DNA of 64,000 bases from Lytechinus variegatus (taxonomy: Eukaryota > Echinodermata > Echinoidea > Temnopleuroida > Toxopneustidae), in NCBI RefSeq assembly GCF_018143015.1, contig NC_054746.1, positions 30,469,129 through 30,533,128 of the forward strand. Direction: 5' to 3'. The position numbers and the translations under genes were made by a program. Below are positions 32,901 to 44,686 of the stretch, one piece after another. The notes beneath the pieces are model-generated. The model was given only the letters and a program-made list of their open reading frames with translations. It did no database searches and had not been told where the DNA came from. Numbering within the stretch: the stretch's first letter is position 1; each line of letters opens with the position of its first letter.

Positions 32901-35900
32901 CATTTTGTGCCCCACTTGGCCCGGTACCCAGGGTCAAACTTTCTTCTTTTCTTTCTCCCTTTCTTTGAATTCTTGATGTTATATTATTGCCCAACTATAT
33001 ATGTTCGAATCTATTGCTTTATGACTTTCAACTATGGAATGTATTCCTACTTGTCCAGTCTTAATTACCTTCTTCATTCCTGCCTTCCTATTGGTTGAAC
33101 CTTAATTACCTTCTTCATTCCTGCCTTCCTATTGGTTGAACCTTAATTACCTTCTTCATTCCTGCCTTATATTGGTTAAACCTTAATTACCTTCTTCATT
33201 ACCAACCTGCCTATATATATGCCCAAGTATTTGAGTGGATCATTATTCCTGATGACGACCAGAATACGCTGGTCGAAACGCCGATAATATTTCAAGAGCT
33301 ACCAAACCATCAAGAAAGATATAAATAACAGTCCTCTTCAGGACTACAAAAAATCCCATTAATACCAAAAAATTGTCATGGAAATTAAGTAGTAATTTAA
33401 ATTTTATGTTTTCACTTCATGTCATGTTTTCTTTTATTTCTTTCTCTCATATCATTGTCTCCTTCTCATTAATTAGTGACCGGACATGTTCTGTTTCTTT
33501 TATAAAGTCACATGGATTGAAAAGGATCATCTTCTGACTATAGTGATTAAGTTATTTTTTTCCTTTCCCTCCATCCATGTGACTCTCCTTATTCTTTTTT
33601 TATATATGAGTTGTTTACATGCTTGATTATTCGAAAAGTAACTTCAAAGTAATCTGTAATCTGTAAACGGGACGTTTTTGTCGGGAGTTCAAAAAGAGGC
33701 TTGCGCCAAAATGGCAAAAATTAGAAATTTGATGATTAGACTTTTGGCTAATCATCAGACTTTCTCTTAATATTCTCATTATCTTTGCCACAATTTTCGA
33801 ATTATGCTGTTAATATTTCATTTACGAATTTATTTATTTACCTGAATTATTTTGTTATTCATTTAAACTTATTTTACCTTTGAATTTTCCTTCATAAGAA
33901 AGAAAAGAAGACCTTTTGTCAACCCAAGTAGAAGATTTGCATTATCAATTGAGAGAATTTGTAATTATTCAAATCCTTTTATTATAAGAAACAAATTATG
34001 TTATGGTACATTTAAAAGACATGAATACATTTTCAAGGGGTTATTGATTCCTTGACCAAGTTTAATTATGTTCTTGATAGGACATACGGGAAAGGATTCA
34101 TGTCTTTCAACTTTCAATGGCAATGGTGAGTCAATTTTGAAGGAGCAAGATATGGCAGATTGGGTAAAATGTATTAAAAAGTTGTGAAGCGAGCAAGCGA
34201 GAATTTCCACTGTTTTACTAAAATATCAAATTTTGTGATTTTGAATTCAGAAAATGATATCATACTTCATTTTCTATGTTTCTTGTTATATTACTTTCCA
34301 CTTTTTTTTCTTCGTCATGATTTTTTTTATTTGCACTCATGTAAAAGACTATATGACAAGAATGAAAATCCATATATACCTGGACTAACAATATTGTTCT
34401 TATTTCTATGAAATTAAAGACGTGTGTGTGTAAAAAACACTTATCTATTTCACACCCTTTTTTACTTTTTTGGCTGAAATTTGTATTTTTCCCTCTAAAA
34501 AAGTACTTTTTGTTTCAAAGTTGAAAATAAAATGGTGGGGTTAAGGGTTATGTAATGGGTCATCAATACATGACACCACAATAATATCTGACTCATTCAT
34601 TATTGGCCTGGGGGTGGTGGCTCAACTTGCCCCTATGCTCAACTTACCCCGCCTTCCCCTACTTGTCTTTTCATCTTCCCCTCAAAATCTTACCAAGGGG
34701 AAAGTAGGAAGTGCTTATTCTGGGATGTTGCCACAGAATAATGTATGGTGGCCCTGAAGGGACATCGCATATAGACCAAATCGCGAATATTCACGACGAA
34801 ATTGGCGACGAAATTCACGATATCGTGAATTTCGTCGCGAAGTATTCACGACGAAATTCACGACGTCGCCAATTTCGTCGTGAATTTGAAATTCACGACG
34901 AAATTGGCGACGTCGTGAATTTCAAATTCACGACGAAATTGGCGACGTCGTGAATTTTGTCGCCAATTTCGTCGTGAATATTCGCGATTTGGTCTATATG
35001 CGATGTCCCTTCAGGGCCACCATACAGATGGGCGAACCCCATTTGAATTCTGAACTAGTAAGAAAAGGAGGGGGGGGGGGATAAAATGGAAAGAAACGGG
35101 AAGGAAGAGGGTGAGAAAGGTTGATTTGGATCGTTTGATCTGATCTATGATAGGCCTACCCTTATTTTTACCTAGGAACTGGACATTCTAAGGACAGTTT
35201 GTCATCATTTATGAAAATGATGACTATCTTCCTATTCCTAAGCACGAGATGAGAATTTTTAATATTCCGGTCTGAAAAGGGACAATTTAATTATTAGGAA
35301 TTCGTGAAAAAAGTTGTTAACTTATTTATTATTCTAATAGGCCAAATGAGAGCGCGAAATTTATTGATATCAAGGGCTGAAAACTGGGCAATTTAAGCAC
35401 TCTTGCAATTATGAATAAGATGCATGGATTGGTGTATTTTAACAATTAATGCGAGCGAAAATCGCGAGCCGAAATTTATATGATAAATAATTAAGGGATG
35501 CTCGTTCAAGACGTCACAAATCCAAGACTTTAATTTCTAATATCTTTCTCCATCTTTCATGGATTTTCCTCAAAACTTCTCCTCTTTATTTTATCATGGT
35601 GTACTTAAAGGGGAAGTTCACACTGAAGAAAAGTTTGTTGTGAAAATAGTAGAAAAATTTTATTTTCACAACAAACTTTTCTTCAGTGTGAACTTCCCCT
35701 TTAAGTACATATTTTCACAACAAACTTTTCTTCAGTGTGAACTTCCCCTTTAAGTTCTCCAGTGCTTATGTTTAAATCGGCACGAGCATGGCGAGGAACA
35801 ATATTTAGTAGAGCACAGAATGCTTATTCATCGTCAGATAAAATTGATTTAAAAGTCAATATAGATGAATTTAGTTTTATTCAAATTTACTTACGAGTCA

Positions 35901-36997
35901 GCATTGATTGAATATAATTATCGCATGGTATAAACATCAATCGATTAATATTTCATAAATCATCATGTGCTGGTTGTAGTGATTATTTCCTGGCTTCAAA
36001 TCACTATGTTGGCTCGTGAGCTTGGAATGGAACCTTCTTTTGACAGACTTCCGCTCTGTGTGTTTTGTAAAGACACTGAATGGACTGTGTACTTTGATAT
36101 GTGTTGTTTTATATTGTTTCGATGTATTTCCTTTAAGTTGAGAATATGAATTGAAAGTAATTATGTTAATGTTGGTTAAATTGAATTGGGATGTCAGACC
36201 TGGTGCCCGTCCCGAGGCCCCCGTCTTACAACAAGTTGCGATCAATCACAAATATGGACGGCCAGCAGCGTCAACATCTATTATGAATGACTGTTCTAAT
36301 TACCTTCTAATTTTGATGCATTTTCATTCATTCATTTTTACTTATTCCTTGTTTTCTTGAAAATTCGCTGTGCATTACTTTGTTTACAAAAGACATTGTG
36401 CAAATTCCTGTAGAAATTAAGAATATGGATGATGGATTTCCGTAAAGTCATAATTGATTGGATCAATATATTTTATTGTAACTCTTTGTAAGACAGTGCC
36501 CTGGTTATACGTAGCCATCCTTGCAAACTTAAGAGTAAGTGAGAAAGAACAGAATGGTTCGGCTTATTTGCCCCCCGGATAACACTTTGAGGGGGCAGAT
36601 AAGATATATGATACAGTACTCATTTGATTTATAAATGAACTTAATAATAAGCCATACCTATAGTGGTGACGACCGTTGCACAAAAGAAGAGTGAATCTAC
36701 AAGATCCCAATGATGATACTGATGTTTTGATGAATTGAAACCTTGATCGGTGGTCCATCGTAGTCCCCCGGTATAGACATCGATCAGGACATTGGAGTAG
36801 GTCTGCAGGTCACCCTGATCGACGCAGGAGTTGTTGGCGACGAAATCGATGGCGGTGAGGAGGAATCTATGATGTAGATTGTCCGCATGTCGCCTTTCGA
36901 TGGAAGTGAAGATCAAAGCGCCGATGAAGAGGTAGATCCAGAAGATGACGAGCACGGCAAGGAGGTGTGTCCTCGTCTGCCATGCGTTCTGCTCCAT
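25689..36997 (-). CDS. Two-pore-domain potassium channel (K2P / KCNK family)
   Basis: Two exons (36658-36997 and 25689-26638) join in phase 1 to give 429 residues. The layout is that of a K2P: M1 (about 11-32), an extracellular cap with N55 and N88 glycosylation sequons and Cys58 as a candidate cap disulfide, P1 filter TIGYG (112-116), M2 (125-147), M3 (184-207), P2 filter TIGFG (226-230) followed by DYVAG, and M4 (246-268). K2P subunits dimerise at the plasma membrane to carry background K+ current. A basic run ([13 protein letters not shown], 284-296) follows M4, then an acidic tail with CCCC (378-381) and TQT (367-369). YGHLAPST and GFGDYVAG recall TALK/TASK-2 types, but the subfamily is not settled, so no symbol is given. 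The intron splits the first Gly codon of GYG, a position shared by many K2P genes. The start at 36997 suits the short N-termini of the family; an in-frame ATG at 37072 would add 25 residues. Confidence 0.95.
27650..27893. mobile_element. MITE-like unit
   Basis: ACACCCTAAAAAAATATTGGGTTAAAATG at the left and GGTTAAATTTTCACCCAAGA then TGTTTTACAGTG at the right are imperfect terminal inverted repeats. The middle is unrelated AT-rich DNA. Confidence 0.5.
29889..29965. repeat. (TA)n microsatellite
   Basis: About 75 bp of almost pure TA, preceded by a run of about 12 G at 29864-29875. Confidence 0.95.
30297..30560. repeat. (GGAT)n/(GAAT)n microsatellite
   Basis: About 260 bp of GGATGGAT and GAATGGAT tetranucleotides with many single-base variants. 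Confidence 0.93.
30655..30770. repeat. CT-rich simple repeat
   Basis: A C run followed by (CTCT)n with TCAT interruptions. Confidence 0.85.
33061..33220. repeat. 41 bp tandem repeat, four copies
   Basis: TTAATTACCTTCTTCATT starts at 33061, 33102, 33143 and 33183; the units share CCTGCC-TATTGGTTGAACC. Confidence 0.93.
33249..33279 (+). ncRNA. Hammerhead-ribozyme-like motif
   Basis: CTGATGA (33249-33255), then a perfect six-pair stem GACCAG/CTGGTC with loop AATACG, then GAAAC (33275-33279): this is the core order of a hammerhead. One extra C at 33256 sits where the closing stem II pair should be, and stem III is short, so activity is uncertain. Hammerhead motifs are known in Penelope-like retroelements. 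Confidence 0.4.
34746..35022. mobile_element. Palindromic MITE, 277 bp, TA target duplication
   Basis: TGGTGGCCCTGAAGGGACAT at 34746 and its exact inverse ending at 35022, flanked by TA (34744-34745, 35023-35024). The mirrored arms continue through CGCATATAGACCAAATCGCG and AATATTCACGACGAAATTGG. The centre repeats ATTCACGACGAAATTGGCGA and its inverse several times. No coding potential. Confidence 0.9.
35605..35754. mobile_element. Minimal TTAA hairpin element plus extra terminal copy
   Basis: 35605-35704 is a near-perfect palindrome from TTAAAGGGGAAGTTCACACT to its inverse, ending in TTAA, with arms of about 44 bp. A third copy of the right arm follows at about 35710-35754. Same terminal family as 115-605. 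Upstream DNA (about 35490-35600) resembles the right half of that family. Confidence 0.85.
36214..36503. mobile_element. MITE related to 9997-10268
   Basis: GGCCCCCGTCTTACAACAAG then TTGCGATCAATC at the left; ATTGATTGGATCAATATA then GTAACTCTTTGTAAGACAGT and GCCCTGG at the right. About 290 bp, ending 155 bp from the K2P exon 1 donor. Confidence 0.6.
36658..36997 (-). CDS. K2P channel exon 1 (M1, cap, first half of P1)
   Basis: From ATG at 36997-36995 to the donor GTATGG starting at 36657. It encodes M1 ([19 protein letters not shown]), the cap and CATVVTTI plus the first base of the filter Gly codon. An acceptor-like TTGCAG ends at 37040, so the exon may begin at 37039 within a 5' UTR or a longer coding start. 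A CACGTG E-box lies just upstream near 37065. Confidence 0.92.
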
Positions 36998-37072
36998 GAC
37001 GACCACCGCCTCCAGCACGAGTTCTAAAAACTTCTCAAACTGCAAGATGTAATATATCGATTCACCCCGCAC

Positions 37073-40000
37073 GTGCCGGATGCCTAATTAAGGTTGATGG
37101 CGTAGATCATGCATGAGTTCAATATCCGTGAAATGACTGTAACACATTGCTCATTATTTTCGATGTGATATCATGAAAGTATTCGCTGACATTATCTGCA
37201 ACTTTCTGAGCTCTGAGGTGTACGACGCACGAATATATAGTGCTAACACATCGTGCATCATAATTATGCCCATGGAAAGATGTGGCTTGTTTTCAAGACT
37301 TCGATATCCAGTAGGTCCATGCTATATCGCTCACCACAGTCATGTCCAGTTAGTGTTTCTGATGATAATCTGAATAAATACCACTATATCTGCTCGTTGA
37401 TAGTCACGGTAGGTACTGGTTTCGAATCTATTCGTTAGTATCACAAGGGACGTGTCGAACTCCATTGATGACTCAGAATGATATTTCTGGCATTGGATTT
37501 TTTTATGCGCACTCCCTTTTGTATCCGGGTCGGTAAAAACAATAGCGACTGTACTTGCCTCTTCTTATACGAAACTTACGCTAAAATTTCGAAAGTGCGG
37601 ATAGTAAAGCCAGGCATATAACTGAAAGTTCACATAATGTATACAGGCCTATATGGATGTCATTCAGAGTATGACTGGCTTGTGTGATTAGTTGATTAAT
37701 GATTACTACACCAGATGTTCCGTGAATTTCATGTGGTGATTATGTTGCTGTCCAACTCCCAATCAAGACAGTGGAGTTTCCAAAACAAGGTTGTATGCCA
37801 TCTTAACACCAGCTTAACACAACATTAATACTTGCTTGTCGATCCAGTTTCACCACCTCGCAGAAAACTATTCTCCAGAAATGAAGACTTCGTAAGTTCT
37901 ACATGTTTATATCCAGACCGTATCATAAATTACAAATCCAATGCATTATAGGGCATATAATGCCATGCTATTGTGCATGATCTCGGTGATTCAATGTTTG
38001 TAAAGAGATCGAGACAGAGTGCCCTTTTGGAACCTCCGACGATTATAGAAAAGAGATTAAAGGCAATCATTCAATGTACCCATTGTTTATCTTAACCTCG
38101 ATTCATCCGAACGAAACTATTGGGGCGCGCAAATGGGTTTTAATCACCCTTCTTTTTTTGTTGCCCCTATACCCCCCCCCTCTCCTTACGTCATTACAAA
38201 CTGACAAGAACTTTCTTGACGGGGTGATGCATTGTTATTCAGGCTTTTCGGGTATACCTGGTACATAAGGTTTCTAAGGTTTGCTGACATTGCTCGATAC
38301 TGTGTCATCAGCAAAACTTTTTGTTGACTCTATTCTTCGAGGACTTTAACAAATATTTATGAAGACACTGAAATCCTGTTAACTTAATCACCGCGACGTG
38401 ATGAAATTTATTATAGTCCGTTCCAACCTTGAATCATATTCGTAGTCGGGTCCATATAATACCGACCCACTAAGCATTATAATTTTGTGGTCATAAACAG
38501 GTTTATATTTATTTCTTGTGATTTTTCGCAGATTTCTTAATGTCAGTTTATTGTTCTGTATTTTTGTACTTGGTATTGTTCGTAGATAAGTAAGTTTGTA
38601 GCAATTAATTACGTACATTAAGGGAGTCTATGTGTTTATCCGAAACTTATTATCACATGATACATGGGCTAGCCATAATCCATCAATAACGCCATGCAAA
38701 TTTATTAATTATTCACAAAGTTATGCTGAAAATTATGCAGGTAAGGCCTGTATGCATAACATTTATTCCAATTATTAGGCGATGTAAATACCACTCTGTT
38801 GAAGAAAATCCAAGTGTTCTATGCCGTATATATTATTTTCAGTTATATATTATGTTATATATTAAGGAAATATAAATGTGAATATAAAGCATATATTTCC
38901 ATTTATTTTCAATTGATGCGTATTTCCCAGAGTGACACATAACAATCTCATGGAGCAATGATTTGTTTCATCAAACATGGAATTGCCCAGGTTATTCACC
39001 CGCGGCGTAGAGATGGGAGAAGGGGGCTTTGGGCGTTTCCCCGCCCCCCCCAAAAAAAAATCACGATCGACTAACAAAATAAGAGAGAGAGAGAAGAGAA
39101 TAAAGAAAGAGGTGAAATATATTATTTCCTGAATATTATGTCAAAATCTATCACACTTTTGGATTTTTGTAATTAAAAAAGTCGATTCACTTCACTCGCT
39201 CGCAACTTGTGATTAATTTTGCTCAATACGCCATAATTATCTGATTCCTCAATTTTTTGGGGGCTCATTGTGCCACTTTTATTCGTGATTTAGATGAAGC
39301 AATAAATGACGATTCCACTGTATGGGAACATCGATCGATCAAACTTATTCTTCGATTTCAGCTCTGTATACATATAGGTATATCAATCTCATCATGTTTA
39401 TTATTATAATTCATAATGGAGTTGAATTTCAACTTTCATTTATTTCATTTAAATAATTCATTGTAATTACCATAAAAATAATTCCATGATAATAAATAAT
39501 ATCATTTCACTACTTCACAAAACAGTTTTTAAGAAATTTATTTGTATTTCTAATGATATACAACACAAAATAAGGCGTATGAAAATACCACACTCTTATA
39601 CGTTCCTTGCCCAATCTTGTGATTAATAGCGTAAAATTTGTGGAAGACCCAGTTTGATAATAAATTGAAGCCCCGAATTTTTTTTGTAAACCTATAAATT
39701 TACGATGAAAATTCGAGTAGCAGGTTCCCAGAAATTTACCCTATTTAAATTTCCTGACAACTTGCTGTCTGACTTTCCACTGTAACTTTTATGCTTTATC
39801 GTAAATACGACGGGGCTTTTACATTATTTTCACCATTGAATTGGGTCTTTCATAAATGTTACGCTATTTTCACAGCGGCTAGAAAAATTACGGTTTTCCC
39901 AATAATATACTTTTTTTACAGTATAGACAGTGCAACATCACCCCTGACTGCCACAATTCACTCCCCAACAATATATAACCCCAAAAAGTCGAACGTGGTG

Positions 40001-42850
40001 AAAACATGATGAAAAGGCAATGAAAAGGTCCCGAATTTCAAAGATACAACAATAGCCACTTTCCTCGATGTTGCCTTTTATTGATATGCTTTATGGGGAG
40101 AAGGGAAAGTCGATGTTTTGCATTGGTCTTGCATAGAGAGTCATAGCAAATATTTTCTTGTTGACTGCATTTTAAGAGCTTTGATAAATAGATACGATTT
40201 ATCTAGAAAAGATGCGGTGCGCGCGATGGGGGAGTGTTCAAAGCAAAGGTTCAGAGCAAAGCAACCTTACGAGATAAGAGCGGGGGGGGGGGGGGGGGCG
40301 AGGAGGGGGGATGCGTTGACTTTATTCTTCCACTTCAGTCGTGTAATATGATGTAAATTTGACGTAAACTGGTATTACAAACACAACATAATGCATAATA
40401 ACAAACACAATCAAATAGTTTACTCAATTACAAATAAATGTTATATTGAAGGCCTGGATATAAGTCATTTATCTAGTCTTGCATATCCGTCTATCCTTCT
40501 GTGTATGGATTTGTTTTTCTTCATTTAAAGTAGTGTATCAAACACGATCAAACACCTCACTAAGTAGTTAAAAATGTTACATACAAGGCAGGATATTAGC
40601 CATTTACCTGCCTTGCATATCCGTCCCTATTTTGATTATGTTTTTTATTGGACTAGTTTACACGAAGAAAAAAGGAATTCCATCCACAGAATGGTATATA
40701 TGGACAATTAAAAGACAAGAATCTATTTTTAAAAAATGACACCTGTACATATCCCCTACTGAATGACACCTGCACAAATTACACGAAAACTAACAGAAAA
40801 TTATTATGGCCTGAAAGTGTATCTTCTCCCAAACAGTGACACAATTAATGAGGAACGCCTACTCAGTATCATTGTTTAGTATATGAGGGGGGGCTAATAT
40901 TCCCGTTCATATTTCCAAAAACCAACAGAGGGAAGATGTATAGAGTTGAATAGGTGAAGAGTGCCACGATTGACTTTCTTTATATAGAGAAAATAACCAG
41001 TCGTTGACATGAAGAATAAAAATAAATTACCAATCATCTTTATTGTTTTATGACATGTGAGAGCATAGAGGTCCCAAATAAAGTAATATAATTTTCTCGC
41101 TACCCGTTTTTTGCGTAACTCGCGGTTGTCATAAAGTTTAAAGAAATTGATATCAAAGAGATATCGGTGATTATGACTTTATTGTGATCAAAGTTGGATA
41201 TACAGCTTTCGCCGACATAAAGTCTGCGCTGGTAGCATTATGACAATTGCTCCGCTTAGCATACAATTTGTTATAAAGAAATCAATTTCTTTATCACAAA
41301 AAAGCGAGAATGTAACCAGCCAATTGATTTATTAAAAATATATAACTAAACAAACAAAATGTATATTTTCCAACCTAAACAATGAGACATTAAAATTTGT
41401 CAACTCCCCCCCCCCGTAGTGCATGTGCCCATTTTCACCTTTGATAAAGTAACCCATTTGAATATGGCCTTAGTTGCTTCCAAAAATGTTCAGTTTCTTT
41501 TTTTAGTTTGTCCATAATTTTCAGTCTGTTACTATCGGTATGAGGTCATTGCGATTAGCACCTTCTCCTTTTCGCAGGCGGGGGCAGAACTGTTTAACAC
41601 ACTACAAAAATTCAAAGTAACATTAGCGCCAGAGCAGACCACAAAGGAAGCAGGGCGGTTCCATGTTTTTTAAAGGTGGGTGCGTTCTATTCCCCCAAAT
41701 TATACGAGCAAATAAAAAAAATGGACATCACTTACAAATGAATATCACTTTGTCTCCCGAAAAAATGAAGGCAATCGTTCCCAAGTGAAGGCAATCTTCG
41801 GGGGGGGGGCATAGGCTGCGGAAGCGGGGGGGGGGGGGGGTGGGGGGACAGATCCCCCCAAAAAAATTAGGTGGGGGGCGATCCCCCCTAAATTTTTATT
41901 TGATAACCTTTTTTTTGGGGGGGCTTGTCAATTTTGTTTCCTGCGTCCCCCCCTAAATTCTGGTGAACCCCCTTAAAATATCTCTTGTACCCCTAAAATT
42001 GAGGTTGATGACCTTTTTTTTTTTGCTTTTCAAATTTTTTGTGTCCATCATAAATTTTCAGGTAGACCCCCCTAATATGTTTGGCTTCCGCCGCCAATGG
42101 GGGGGGGGGGTTACGCATTTTTGCATCCAGTACCTTGCTTTGGTCGTTTTTTTTTCTTAAATTCAGGGGCGCCATATCTTGAAGTAAAGGGATGCCAATT
42201 TGACCGGATAAGGGAAAATTAGGGACGCAAAATTTACTTAGAATAAGATGACGGGGCGCTTATTTCATCTTAACCTTCACAAGGCCTGGCACCATATAGA
42301 CGTTCAACTTAGGGCGCCCGAGCGATGTTTTGATATTGGGGCGGTATATTAAAAAAATAAATTTCATTCGTAAGGGTGCCACATTCACCCGAAAGGATCA
42401 TGGGAGCAGAAAAACATACCCCCAAAACTGAATGGTTTAAATAATGACCCATGCTGTGCGCTCTTTAAATAATCTCGTGATCCTATGACTCTCATCATTT
42501 TTTTGCAAAATATGGGTGTGGTCTTCAGTCCTCACTTAATTAATTTGGACTTCACTCTCATCGCCGTCGATGATTAATTCCCAAGTAAAAATATGTATTT
42601 TTATCTTATTTTAGTAAAGCCATGTATTTATTATTGTTACGCGTGTGCTGATTGACACGCAACCTACGTCAGAGTAAAACAAGTAAACTACATTATATGG
42701 AAAACATACCGCGCGCCCATATTTATAGGTTTTCAGATGATGGGAGTTCAAATCAAGACAGAAGATTTCTCGGGAATTACAATATAGGATCCAATTGAGC
42801 AAGGTCATCAATTCCCAAGAAAAATAGGATACCCCTTCGGATTTAAGGCA
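37073..42850. other. Upstream of the K2P gene
   Basis: AT-rich intergenic DNA with no recognised exon. It includes the presumed K2P promoter, long G and C runs (40282, 41401, 41827, 42101) and T-run/G-run repeats (41900-42060). Confidence 0.55.
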
Positions 42851-42855
42851 GTATA

Positions 42856-43637
42856 CAGTGCGTCCCACAAAAAAACGAAACCGAGGTGTGTTTTTTAGCG
42901 ATGATTTATCATAACTTAATCACAAATACAATAAACAATGCCCTATCATAGTAAAGCTAAGAATGTCTTCTTTCAGCTGAAATAACATACAAGATTTTTC
43001 ATCCACGCATGAGTGAGTAAAAAACAATTAGAAGAAAGGATAGTAAGTCATTCGACGGGGGGTATCAAAATTTCAAAAAGAAAATCACATGCCTAAAAAG
43101 TTCATTATCTGCTCTTTCTTTTTAATAGCTAAATCGCAGAAAATGGTCGAGAAATATCAAGTTATGTTTCCTCGAAACAATGCTTGCATTTCCATAGTTT
43201 CATGAAAGATGTTTTTATCGGTTTCTGCATGGGTGATCGTCAACAAAACGGAGTGTCGAGTAACTAGTCTAAAAGTTATCCTTTAAAACCTCTTCTCTTT
43301 ATATAAATTATTGGAATTCAAGCCTTATTTCAAATAAACAGAACTTTTTTATTTATCGACCGTTTTCTGTCATTGAGGTATCACATTAAAAGGCAGATAT
43401 TGGACTTTTTAAAAATGCGATTTTCTTTTTGAAACTCAGATACCGCCTGCCAAGTGGCTTTTTGGTTTCTTTTCATTTTTTTGCTCACTCAAGCATGAAT
43501 GAGGAATAATCTAAGTTATTTCATTTGAAAAAGGAGACCCTAACTTTACAATGATGGGTCATTTGTCTATTGTATTTGCGATTAAGGCATGATAATTTAT
43601 CTATAAATCTCAGTTTCGTCTGTTGTGGGACGCACTA
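42856..43637. mobile_element. Nearly fully palindromic TA-flanked element, 782 bp (Tc1/mariner-like)
   Basis: CAGTGCGTCCCACAAAAAAA then CGAAACCGAG at the left mirrors CTCAGTTTCGTC then TGTTGTGGGACGCACTA at the right, flanked by TA on both sides (42854-42855, 43638-43639). Mirrored blocks continue inward (TTAATCACAAATACAATA, GAAATAACATA, CAAAAAGAAAATC) almost to the centre near 43245, so the arms span about 370 bp with moderate divergence. No transposase. Confidence 0.85.
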
Positions 43638-44011
43638 TATAGTATGGCGTGTGCTTGATTATCAAGATGGCTTATAATCGTGTTTGATGACCTTTTTTTT
43701 GCTTGTCTATTTGTTTGTGGTAAGAAATCCTTTTTTTTGGCTTGTCAGATTTTTTCGCGGACGAAATATCCTCCAAAAAATTTGCCCCATTTTGGAAAAT
43801 CTTAGGTACGCCAGTGAATTGAAATAATTTAGCACCCAAATAATGGTCATAATAGCCATACACAAAGTCATGTGTAACGTTCAGTTAAAAAAAAACCTAC
43901 CTGAATCATAAAGCCTAACCCAAATGGAAAAAGTTTTTCCAAGTGGATCAACTTTTCAAAGTTGGTTCTTCACATCGAACATGCATGAGTCATGATTACC
44001 AAAACAGAACT

Positions 44012-44139
44012 GGACCCCAGTGCATAAAAGTTACTATCATGGTAACTTTGGCATCCAACAAATCAGAATCAAGGATATCATGATAGACACCAATGGATGT
44101 CAAAATTACTATAATAGTAACTTTTATGCAAAGGGGCCA
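44012..44139. mobile_element. MITE, ~128 bp
   Basis: GGACCCCAGTGCATAAAAGT then TACTATCATGGTAACTTTG at the left; ATTACTATAATAGTAACTTT then TATGCAAAGGGGCC at the right. Related to 44550-44684. Confidence 0.72.
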
Positions 44140-44296
44140 GAAATGATTTTGCAATGTCAGGTTAGATAGAATACATCTCCCGGGCCAAAATGTCTACCGG
44201 TACACACAATGGTAGGCCCATCCAGAGTATAAGGTCTAATCCAACAAGTTCGATCATTTGGAGTTGGAAATCTTCATTATAATTTTCTTATTCTGA

Positions 44297-44460
44297 CCTG
44301 GGCTCCGTAACAAAAAGATTAACGATCAATCACCAAATGAACTGACCAATCACTATCAATGTTACACGCGCAGTATGTTTGAAATACTGAACAGGGACCA
44401 ATCAGTGCGGTTCTTTCGTATTTGCAATTCATCGCAAACCTTTGTTTTACGGAGCCCAGG
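44297..44460. mobile_element. MITE, 164 bp, CCTGGGCTCCGTAA ends
   Basis: CCTGGGCTCCGTAACAAA at 44297 is mirrored by TTTGTTTTACGGAGCCCAGG ending at 44460. Inside, GACCAATCACTATCAATG and GGGACCAATCAGTGCGG suggest further symmetry. Confidence 0.82.
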
Positions 44461-44549
44461 ATGGAGTTAGTGAGGTTTGGGGAGGAAGACCCATGGATTA
44501 TGGTTGAGTTAACATTTTCCATATCAAAGCACCCACTCCAACTCTCATC

Positions 44550-44684
44550 CAGGGCCCTGTTGCATAAAATGGTCACTACCATGGTAACAATGCTCTACAG
44601 CCAATCAAAATCAAGGATTCAATGAAAGATACCATTGGATGGCAAAGTTACCATAGCAGTAACTTTTATGCAATGGGGGCCCAG
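44550..44684. mobile_element. MITE, ~135 bp
   Basis: CAGGGCCCTGTTGCATAAAA then TGGTCACTACCATGGTAAC at the left; GTTACCATAGCAGTAACTTT then TATGCAATGGGGGCCC at the right. Confidence 0.78.
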
Positions 44685-44686
44685 GT

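Larger units (their letters stand above)
32595..33372 (+). mobile_element. 778 bp insertion with 19 bp target duplication (retroposon or Penelope-like candidate)
   Basis: TTGTCATGGAAATTAAGTA occurs exactly at 32576-32594 and again at 33373-33391, bordering the insert. The right end is A-rich (ACCAAAAAA). It contains a four-copy 41 bp tandem repeat (33061-33220) and a hammerhead-like motif (33249-33279). A long target duplication with an A-rich end fits target-primed reverse transcription. No reverse transcriptase was found, so it is either 5'-truncated or non-autonomous. Confidence 0.72.
26639..36657. other. K2P channel intron, ~10 kb
   Basis: Splits the first pore filter. It holds a MITE-like unit (27650-27893), simple repeats (29889-30765), the 32595-33372 insertion, two palindromic MITEs (34746-35022, 35605-35754) and a TIR element (36214-36503). 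No other exon was recognised on either strand. Confidence 0.8.
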
